NCBI GenBank assembly: GCA_011371515.1
Contig: DRQE01000194.1
Location: 1-12,571 of the forward strand
Reading direction: 5' to 3'
From: Deltaproteobacteria bacterium
GTDB lineage: Bacteria > Desulfobacterota > GWC2-55-46 > DRQE01
DNA: 12,571 nt
Part shown: in pieces, positions 8,085 to 12,571 of the stretch
How positions within the stretch are numbered: the first letter of the stretch is position 1
Layout: each line of letters starts with the position of its first letter
Program-made: the position numbers and the translations under genes
The notes under the pieces: generated by a model
Told to the model about the DNA's origin: nothing
The model's input: only the letters and a program-made list of their open reading frames with translations
The model's database searches: none

Positions 8085-8480
8085 ATGGAGAAACTCCTTT
8101 TAATATCAGCAGGAGGCATGATAGGGGCTCTTTTAAGATACGGGGTGTCGGGCCTCGTGCACAGGTTTGCCGAGGGGGTATTCCCTTGGGGAACCCTTAC
8201 GGTGAACCTTGTGGGCTCATTTATTATAGGCATAATCTGGGCTATAGCCGAAAGGTTCACAATACCTGCCTCATTCAGGCTCTTTGTGCTTGTGGGTGTG
8301 CTCGGCTCTTTCACCACATTTTCTACCTACACCCTTGAGACGGTAAACCTTCTCAGAGATGGTGAACTGAAGGGCGCAATAGTCAACATGGTTCTTAACA
8401 ATCTGCTTGGCCTCGGGCTCGTTGTGGCAGGTTTTATGGCAGCCCTTTACATTACAAACACTTCAATGGAAAGGTGGTAG
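8085..8480 (+). CDS. crcB: Fluoride channel CrcB/Fluc
   Basis: This 131-residue, four-helix inner-membrane protein is of the usual Fluc length and works as an antiparallel dimer that exports fluoride. Signature segments are present: GGMIGALLRY (10-19), the pore Asn in VNLVGSF (N41) and the Phe-box/sodium-site segment GSFTTFSTY (74-82). The start ATG is close to the predicted transcription start and has only a weak ribosome-binding site (GGGG about 10 nt upstream). It is followed after 5 nt by a DUF190 gene, a common pairing. The leader is too short for a crcB-motif fluoride riboswitch, so control by that route is unlikely here. Confidence 0.96.
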   Translation: MEKLLLISAGGMIGALLRYGVSGLVHRFAEGVFPWGTLTVNLVGSFIIGIIWAIAERFTIPASFRLFVLVGVLGSFTTFSTYTLETVNLLRDGELKGAIVNMVLNNLLGLGLVVAGFMAALYITNTSMERW

Positions 8481-8485
8481 ACCCT

Positions 8486-8824
8486 ATGAAGCTGCCAGAA
8501 GAAGGTGTTCTTTTAAGGATATTCATAGGAGAGATGGACACCCATGAGGGCAAGCCCCTTTATGAACAGATAGTGCTCAGGGCACGCCAGCTCAAACTTG
8601 CAGGTGCAACGGTCATAAGGGGTATAATGGGCTTTGGTGCACACAGTAGGGTGCATACCTCCAAGATACTGCGTATGTCAGAGGACATGCCGGTCATCAT
8701 AGAAATAGTGGATAGAGAGGAAAAACTTGCAGAGCTTATGCCCTTCCTCGACGAGGTGGTCAAAGAAGGGCTTATAACAATGGAGAAGGTTAGGGTAATA
8801 AAGTACCGTCACGGAGAGGAGTAA
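8486..8824 (+). CDS. DUF190 family protein
   Basis: This is a 112-residue soluble protein. It has the recognisable DUF190 blocks LLRIFIGE, KPLYEQIVLRAR, LAGATVIRGIMGFGAHSRVHT and PVIIEIVDREEKL. The fold is PII/CutA-like (ferredoxin type), and the biochemical role is not established. It is frequently encoded beside crcB, so a part in fluoride tolerance is a fair inference but unproven. I chose ATG 8486, 5 nt after the crcB stop, because family members begin MKLP-like. GTG 8474, which overlaps crcB by 7 nt, would add four residues and cannot be excluded. GGTGG at 8473-8477 could serve as ribosome-binding site for the ATG. Confidence 0.9.
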   Translation: MKLPEEGVLLRIFIGEMDTHEGKPLYEQIVLRARQLKLAGATVIRGIMGFGAHSRVHTSKILRMSEDMPVIIEIVDREEKLAELMPFLDEVVKEGLITMEKVRVIKYRHGEE

Positions 8825-8891
8825 GAAAATTGTCCACTTCATATACAGGGTCTTAAGTTTTCCATGGTGGATGATTGTCAAGGATTATAGG

Positions 8892-8920
8892 GGGTGGAGA
8901 TAAAGGTCTTTTATCCACCC
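8892..8920. repeat. Imperfect inverted repeat after DUF190 gene
   Basis: GGGTGGA pairs with TCCACCC and TAAA with TTTA, with a 2-nt bulge (GA) and a 5-nt loop. That makes 11 bp, 67 nt beyond the DUF190 stop. It lacks a following T-run on either strand, so it may stabilise the crcB mRNA end or terminate weakly rather than act as a classical terminator. Confidence 0.55.
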
Positions 8921-9060
8921 TCCCAAAACACTACACCACAATCTCCCAAGGAGTTCTAACCCCCTTGTAACTGCTCTTCCTCAAGAAGTTAAAGATTAAA
9001 TTATATGTATTGCCCTTCTAAACCACAGGAGATGGAACTCGTCCCACTGCTTACACACCC

Positions 9061-9099
9061 TGCCGTATACCGATCTGTTTCAAAACCCTGTATACGGCA
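9061..9099. repeat. Perfect 10-bp inverted repeat TGCCGTATAC / GTATACGGCA
   Basis: The arms at 9061-9070 and 9090-9099 match perfectly across a 19-nt spacer. The motif ACCCTG also occurs twice in the same orientation (9057-9062 and 9085-9090). No gene covers it convincingly. It could be an RNA hairpin, a protein-binding dyad or a transposon-end structure. Confidence 0.7.
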
Positions 9100-9273
9100 C
9101 CACTGGAACAGGGTAAAGAAAATCAATCGGCTCTTAAGCCATTTGGGGGAAAAGTCCTCTCTAAAAGAGAGTATCCTCTTTTCAAGCCTATCGGGTATCC
9201 TGTGGGTAGAGTGTAAGGGTCTTCTGTGTCTATCGATAAGTCCTTCTGGGCCATCTTTGAGGTAACGCTCCGC

Positions 9274-9462
9274 TCACTTTCTTATTATGGTATCCCCCAT
9301 TGTGCCGAAGACCCTTGATGGCTCTGAGTTTGAGTGTTTCGGGGCATATTGAACCGTTCTTAATCTTAAGTCAGGATTACTTTTCATGTCTTTTACTGGT
9401 AATATTCTATTGGGGACAGGGTATCTCCTCCTTTCCGGTGTGGTAAGTTCTCTGGGGTTCAT
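9274..9462 (-). pseudogene. Possible eroded tnpB 3' end (IS200/IS605-like)
   Basis: The minus-strand frame of 62 codons begins MNPRELTTPERRRYPV and includes ILPVKDMKSNPDL. The NPRELT-PER and LPVK segments resemble the variable tail that follows the zinc-finger and DRDxN region of many TnpB proteins. Upstream on the same strand (about 9531-9413), another frame reads FLGLEKVSTLMCKIKVDEP. It could join the first through a frameshift near the DEP/NPRELT junction, as in a decaying gene. No CxxC finger or catalytic D/E motif is visible, because pgsA begins immediately beyond. The nucleotide tail of tnpB doubles as the guide-RNA scaffold in active elements. I rest this on remembered family resemblance, not an alignment. 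Confidence 0.3.
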
Positions 9463-9490
9463 CCACCTTAATCTTACACATCAAGGTGGA
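9462..9490. repeat. Inverted repeat TCCACCTT / AAGGTGGA
   Basis: Two perfect 8-nt arms (9462-9469 and 9483-9490) flank a 13-nt loop, upstream of pgsA and at the junction of the two minus-strand relic frames. No T-run follows on the + strand. Its role is unknown. Confidence 0.5.
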
Positions 9491-9515
9491 GACCTTCTCA
9501 AGCCCTAAAAAACTC

Positions 9516-9544
9516 TTGCCCTCGGAACTCTATGGGTATAGACT
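9516..9544 (+). promoter_or_regulatory. Candidate weak promoter for pgsA
   Basis: TTGCCC (four of six -35 matches) and TAGACT (four of six -10 matches) are separated by 17 bp, about 40 nt upstream of the pgsA start. No better candidate is seen in the preceding 100 nt. Confidence 0.3.
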
Positions 9545-9583
9545 TATTTGGTAGACTCCATAGAGGGGGATAAGGTGGAACGC

Positions 9584-10168
9584 ATGGAATCGGATTTTCG
9601 GCAGGAACTATGGAATCTGCCAAACATCCTCTCCCTTGTGAGGATAGGGGCATCACCGCTTCTTATACTTCTTCTGCTTTCACCCGGAAGAACGCTCAGC
9701 ATAATCGCTGCCTTCATCTTTCTTGCTGTATGCCTTACCGACTGGCTCGATGGCTATCTTGCGAGAACCAGAGGCAGTGTTACATCCCTTGGAAAGTTTC
9801 TGGACCCCCTTGCAGACAAACTCCTTATAGTTACAGCCCTCATAATGCTCATATCCCTTGAGAGGGTGCCAGCATGGATGGTAGCCCTCATAGTCTCAAG
9901 GGAGATAGCCGTCACCGGGCTTCGCACGATGGCAGTAAGGAGCGGTATAGTCATAGGCGCCACATGGCTTGGTAAACTTAAGACAGTAAGCCAGATAGCT
10001 GCCATAACAGCCCTGCTCCTTCACTACGAACTCTGGGGTGTAGACTTTCAACTCCTCGGTGAGTGGCTCATCTGGCTGGCACTGGTGGTGACCATATGGT
10101 CTGGGGTGGACTACTTCGTAAGATTCTTCAGAAAAACCCTTACACACAATCCACCTGATGTACAATAG
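9584..10168 (+). CDS. pgsA: CDP-diacylglycerol-glycerol-3-phosphate phosphatidyltransferase
   Basis: This 194-residue integral membrane enzyme makes phosphatidylglycerol phosphate from CDP-diacylglycerol and glycerol-3-phosphate. The N-terminal NLPNILSLVRI is typical of PgsA. The CDP-alcohol phosphotransferase motif is complete: D53-x2-D56G57-x2-A60R61-x8-G70-x3-D74-x3-D78. The GKLKT segment matches PgsA rather than phosphatidylserine synthase. About six hydrophobic helices are present. ATG 9584 has GGTGG upstream. GTG 9575 has a stronger AGGGGGA at good spacing and would add three residues, so either is possible; a TTG at 9548 is less likely. It stands alone, after the gene-poor region and before the metal-type operon. 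Confidence 0.93.
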   Translation: MESDFRQELWNLPNILSLVRIGASPLLILLLLSPGRTLSIIAAFIFLAVCLTDWLDGYLARTRGSVTSLGKFLDPLADKLLIVTALIMLISLERVPAWMVALIVSREIAVTGLRTMAVRSGIVIGATWLGKLKTVSQIAAITALLLHYELWGVDFQLLGEWLIWLALVVTIWSGVDYFVRFFRKTLTHNPPDVQ

Positions 10169-10231
10169 GTACGAACAACAATGAAGGGGAAAGGAGCCTT
10201 CCTTAAAAAAGGATATACAATATCTTAATTG

Positions 10232-10260
10232 TTGACATTCTACATTTTGTAGAATATGAT
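10232..10260 (+). promoter_or_regulatory. Near-consensus sigma70 promoter of the microprotein/HMA-like operon
   Basis: TTGACA (10232-10237), a 17-bp spacer and TATGAT (10255-10260, five of six matches) form one of the strongest promoters in the window. It sits 102 nt ahead of the 55-residue gene. The spacer is almost wholly occupied by a perfect palindrome, implying repressor control. Confidence 0.85.
10237..10255. promoter_or_regulatory. Palindromic operator ATTCTACA-TTT-TGTAGAAT within promoter spacer
   Basis: Two perfect 8-nt arms surround a 3-nt centre and overlap the last base of the -35 and the first base of the -10. The TACA...TGTA core recalls CopY/BlaI-family operators, though those are usually described with a 2-nt centre. 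An ArsR- or MarR-type dimer is also possible. Binding here would block RNA polymerase. No regulator gene lies in the window. Confidence 0.7.
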
Positions 10261-10307
10261 TGAATTATATAGATAGAGTGCGTGCCATATCCTTGTGCCC
10301 ATGTTAT

Positions 10308-10323
10308 CTGCATACAGATGCAG
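10308..10323 (+). other. Leader hairpin CTGCAT-ACAG-ATGCAG
   Basis: A perfect 6-bp stem with a 4-nt loop lies in the roughly 95-nt leader between the predicted transcript start and the microprotein gene. It is short, is not followed by a T-run and may have no role; it is recorded because the leader is otherwise featureless. Confidence 0.35.
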
Positions 10324-10361
10324 GCTTCTCCATGTAAACACAATAAAAAAGGATGGTGGCT

Positions 10362-10529
10362 ATGGATGGTGTAAGTGCCGTAGTGTTGTTTCTTATAATA
10401 GGGCTAATATTCTACTTTTTCATTGTGCGGCGTGGCGGATGTTGTGGAGCAGGAAGCCAGAGTGGCCATGACGAAATGGAACACAAAAAGGGTGAGAAGG
10501 GAAACGAAAAGAATACCAGCTGCCACTGA
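10362..10529 (+). CDS. 55-residue membrane microprotein with Cys/His-rich tail
   Basis: From ATG 10362 (AAGGA 8 nt upstream) the frame encodes a single hydrophobic helix at about residues 5-22 (SAVVLFLIIGLIFYFFIV). RRGG follows, then a hydrophilic tail with potential metal ligands C27, C28, H36, M39, H41, C54 and H55. The two Arg after the helix suggest the tail faces the cytoplasm. The protein ends exactly in SCH. I do not recognise a named family. Small one-helix proteins with CC and H-x-M-x-H tails are known beside copper and other metal genes, which fits the downstream HMA-like gene 21 nt away. An ATG at 10353 is in frame but has no room for a ribosome-binding site. A longer overlapping frame from ATG 10301 lacks protein-like character. 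Confidence 0.7.
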   Translation: MDGVSAVVLFLIIGLIFYFFIVRRGGCCGAGSQSGHDEMEHKKGEKGNEKNTSCH

Positions 10530-10550
10530 GCTGAGAAAGAGGTTTAAGTT

Positions 10551-10895
10551 GTGTCTGTTCTGAAACGCCGTCATATACGGTTCAGGAAGGCTCCACCCCA
10601 TGGACCGGAAAGACTGGAAGAGCTTATAAGACAGGTAAATGGGGTTCTTAAAGCCAGAGTGGATGTGGATAGAAAAGAGGTATATGTGGAGTACGACCTT
10701 CTTAAGTGCTGCCAAGAGGCAATAGAGCATTGGATGGAAAAGAACGGCTTCAGCCTCGATGAGAGTTTCCTCGAGAGGTTCAAAAGGGGCTGGATACACT
10801 ACACCGAAGAGAACGAGCGGGATGCCCTTGAAAGTGATGCCCATTCCTGCTGTGATGTGGAAGGTATAGAGAAGAAGAGAAAAGATGTAAAGTGA
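10551..10895 (+). CDS. HMA-like small protein without CxxC, with two other Cys pairs
   Basis: This is a 114-residue soluble protein. Residues 8-67 follow the beta-alpha-beta-beta-alpha order of heavy-metal-associated domains: HIRFRK, then helix PERLEELIRQ, VNGVLKARVDVDRKEVYVEY, then helix CQEAIEHWMEKNGF. The GMxCxxC loop of true HMA domains is replaced by KAPPHGPE. Instead, C53-C54 begin the second helix, and H98, C100 and C101 lie in an acidic tail. The GTG start has GAGG 8 nt upstream and is 21 nt after the microprotein stop, so the two genes are co-transcribed. The role is inferred to be metal binding or sensing in the cytoplasm, perhaps passing an ion to or from the Cys/His tail of its neighbour. 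A non-metal role for the fold cannot be excluded. Confidence 0.75.
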   Translation: MSVLKRRHIRFRKAPPHGPERLEELIRQVNGVLKARVDVDRKEVYVEYDLLKCCQEAIEHWMEKNGFSLDESFLERFKRGWIHYTEENERDALESDAHSCCDVEGIEKKRKDVK

Positions 10896-11068
10896 GAAAG
10901 GTTGCCTCGCCAATAGGGAAGGAAGCCACAGCGCCCTGTATAGTGCTTACGGGGATGGGAAGTCTCTGTTAGCCCTATCCTGTGAAACTATAAACTGCGG
11001 TGCCCTGTGGTCCTGACAACGGGGTTAGAGGCTACAGGGATTGCAGAAACCACCGAGGAGATGCAACG
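10896..11068 (+). other. Leader/intergenic region before the glycosidase gene
   Basis: These 173 bp contain no credible open frame. Short G/C-rich blocks recur (CCCTGT at two places, ACAGGG near 11035) and ATAGGG can pair with CCCTAT, so the RNA may fold. TATAAA at 10989-10994 could be a -10 element, but its matching -35 (CTGTTA) is poor. No riboswitch class could be recognised. Confidence 0.35.
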
Positions 11069-12387
11069 ATGCATGATGAAAAACACGAGAAGGCCCTGAT
11101 AGTCCTTATAAGAAGGGCAAGGGATGTGCTCAAGGCAAACTGGCAGGGCAACTACACGGCCCCTTCTGTAAAGCAATACCCCCACCAGTGGAGCTGGGAC
11201 TCTGGATTCATAACCATAGGATATTCCTACTTCGACGAGATGAGGGCAAAAAAAGAGCTGAGCTCTCTTCTCAAGGCACAGTGGACAAATGGCATGGTAC
11301 CTCATATACGATACAACCCCCGCTACGAACACTACTTTCCAGACGCCTCATTCTGGCACCCACTGCCTGATTGTGCACCGGAAGGGGTGAATACCTCCTG
11401 CATAACACAACCACCCCTTGCAACCATAGGGGCATTCTACTTCTATATAAATGCAGTGGACATGGAAGAGGCAAAGAGGTTTCTTAAGCACCTCTACCCA
11501 AGGCTTCTTGGCTTCCATCGTTTCCTGTATAAAGAGAGAGACCCTGATGTAAAAGAGCTCGTTGCCATAGTGCATCCATGGGAGTCGGGTATGGATGACT
11601 CTCCTGCATGGAAGGATATACTCATGCAGATGGACATACCCAGCGGAATAGCCGACTCTTACAGGAGACAGGACACCCTGAATGTGCCAGCAGAAGAGAG
11701 ACCGGAAGATGAGATATACTTCAGATACCTCTACCTTGCAGAGCTCTTTAAAAAGGAGGGCTACAGGCAGCACAGGGTTGTCAGGAGGTCTCCCTTCCTC
11801 GTCTACGATGTGTTGTTTAACTCACTTCTTTGTAGAGCCAATGAGTGTCTTATAGAAATAGGAAGAATTGTCGGAGAGGACACGGCGGAACTGAAGGAAT
11901 ACCTTGCTGCCACCAGAAGGGCTATAGAGAAATGGCTGTGGAACGAAGAGGCAGGGCTATATTTCAGCTACGATGCGAGAAGCAACGCACAGATAGAGAA
12001 GCCCAGTGTGGCAAGTTTCTCACCCCTTTTCGCTGGTGTGCCGGCTACGAACAGGCAGAAAGGCTCTATGCCTATATAGATGGTGTATGTCAGTGCAGCC
12101 TTGAAGAGAGTAACAGTGCCGTGCCAAGCTATCCAAGGTGTGAGGAGGACTTTAGGTCAGACAGATACTGGATGGGTCCTGTATGGGCTAACATGAACTG
12201 GATAGTCTACGAGGGGCTTAAAAGATATGGCTACCACCACAAGGCACTTGATATAAAGGAGTCTATGCTGAAACTCGTCAGCAGGTACGGATTCTACGAA
12301 TACTTCGACCCAATAAAGAACAAGGGCTGTGGAGCCAAAGACTTCTCATGGACGGCAGCCCTCACCATAGCAATGTGCTGTGATTAA
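11069..12387 (+). pseudogene. MGH1/GH63-like glycoside hydrolase, single-base frameshift
   Basis: Together the two frames give an enzyme of about 439 residues, near the usual length for GH63-type mannosylglycerate/glucosylglycerate hydrolases and related (alpha/alpha)6 barrel glycosidases. The first frame (11069-12079) has QWSWDSGF (40-47, with D44), NGMVPHIRY, ITQPPL and HPWESGMDDSPAW (169-181), which holds the probable acid Asp. It then runs into a TAG. The expected continuation, EQAERLYAYIDG...SDRYWMGPVWANMNW...FSWTAAL, lies in the other frame to 12387. The change falls at about 12041-12049, as if one base were lost. The ATG start has GAGGAG 8 nt upstream. The substrate is not certain; a compatible-solute or short alpha-glucoside role is likely. 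A recent mutation or a sequencing error explains the break better than recoding. Confidence 0.82.
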
Positions 12388-12571
12388 AAAATCCCCCTCG
12401 TCAGGGTGTAGAGAAAGAGGTGTATGGACTGGGCTAAACCTCCACTTTTGCTCTATACAAAAAAACTTGACACGGTATGAGTAGTGCTATAAAATGATTG
12501 TCTCCAATTAGTTTCCTGTTTTCACTATATATATTTATAAAGTTCCAATCATATTTTTTAAAAACAACACC
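12388..12571 (+). promoter_or_regulatory. Right-edge intergenic region with outward promoter at 12467-12495
   Basis: TTGACA (12467-12472) is followed by TAAAAT (12490-12495) at 17 bp; TATAAA at 12488 gives 15 bp. The downstream sequence is very AT-rich and contains no start codon with a ribosome-binding site before the window ends, so the gene it serves lies outside. No clear terminator follows the glycosidase gene. Confidence 0.6.

Larger units (their letters stand above)
8825..9583. other. 759-bp region without an intact gene
   Basis: No open frame here reads like a real protein. The longest + strand frame (9005-9265, 86 codons) has no ribosome-binding site and an unprotein-like composition rich in Ser/Leu/Pro. 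The region carries several inverted repeats: 8892-8920, 9061-9099, AAAAGAG/CTCTTTT at 9163-9182, and 9462-9490. It also holds a possible eroded transposon fragment on the minus strand (9274 to about 9531). Its base composition and codon-like texture differ from the flanking genes. It fits best as the site of an old insertion between the crcB operon and pgsA, or as an unrecognised structured RNA locus. Confidence 0.6.

Noticed and set aside
8876..8881. Minus-strand TTGACA as a promoter into the gene-poor region or DUF190 gene
   Set aside because: No acceptable -10 hexamer occurs at 16-18 bp spacing, and it would transcribe antisense into the crcB operon.
9005..9265. 86-codon open frame on the + strand
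   Set aside because: It has no ribosome-binding site and unlikely amino-acid composition, and it runs through an inverted repeat in a gene-poor region.
10183..10215. Terminator after pgsA (AAGGA-GCCT-TCCTT)
   Set aside because: The stem is only 5 bp and is followed by A residues rather than a T-run.
10301..10470. Frame beginning ATG 10301 (MLSAYRCRLLHV...) overlapping the 55-residue gene
   Set aside because: It has no ribosome-binding site and no coherent domain, whereas the alternative frame gives a clean TM helix and ligand-rich tail.
10404..10913. 169-codon minus-strand frame opposite the microprotein and HMA-like genes
   Set aside because: It is antisense to two co-directional genes with good start signals, and its hydrophobic, Leu/Phe-rich content is the usual mirror of such coding DNA.
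10900..10945. Cobalamin-riboswitch-like blocks (AATAGGGAA, GCCACAG)
   Set aside because: The remaining conserved cobalamin elements are absent and the order is wrong; isolated short matches are not enough.
12041..12065. Programmed ribosomal frameshift in the glycosidase gene
   Set aside because: There is no recognisable slippery heptamer or following structure at the point where family similarity changes frame; CAGAAAGG is too short and slightly too late.
1..12571. CRISPR array, tRNA or rRNA genes
   Set aside because: No regularly spaced repeats were seen, and no conserved tRNA or rRNA signature was found by eye on either strand.

Overview
This window most likely comes from a thermophilic or thermophile-related Gram-negative bacterium. 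An outer-membrane beta-barrel protein and signal peptides show two membranes, and IspG shows the MEP isoprenoid pathway. Codon use is heavy in ATA (Ile) and AGA/AGG (Arg) at moderate GC, which is common in lineages such as Thermodesulfovibrio-like Nitrospirota, Thermodesulfobacteriota or Aquificota. That taxonomic guess is inference only. Every convincing gene reads on the + strand; the only minus-strand candidate is a degenerate relic.

Region 1 (2-5866) is the 3' part of a Pel exopolysaccharide operon. It holds the C-terminal two thirds of PelA (end of the GH114 hydrolase domain, then the deacetylase), an inner-membrane-anchored TPR protein, and an outer-membrane TPR/beta-barrel PelB. The last two look like a PelB divided into two polypeptides. 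The three genes overlap one another (95 nt and 4 nt), so they are almost certainly co-translated. They would deacetylate or trim Pel in the periplasm and export it.

Region 2 (5925-8004) holds ispG, a small exported Cys/His-rich protein, an unassigned 140-residue protein and a textbook intrinsic terminator. One arm of the terminator repeats 15 nt found at the 3' end of the Cys-rich gene.

Region 3 (8019-8824) has a clear sigma70-type promoter, the fluoride channel gene crcB and a DUF190 gene, forming a compact two-gene operon.

Region 4 (8825-9583) is about 760 bp without a believable intact gene. It carries several inverted repeats and a minus-strand stretch that may be the eroded 3' end of an IS200/IS605-type tnpB. 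pgsA (phospholipid synthesis) follows at 9584-10168.

Region 5 (10232-10895) is the most intriguing part. A near-consensus promoter has its 17-bp spacer almost filled by a perfect odd palindrome. It drives a 55-residue single-TM Cys/His-rich microprotein and a 114-residue HMA-like protein that lacks the usual CxxC but has two other Cys pairs. I read this as a small, repressor-controlled metal-response operon.

Region 6 (11069-12387) is an MGH1/GH63-like glycoside hydrolase gene broken by a single-base frameshift. The right edge carries another sigma70-like promoter pointing out of the window.
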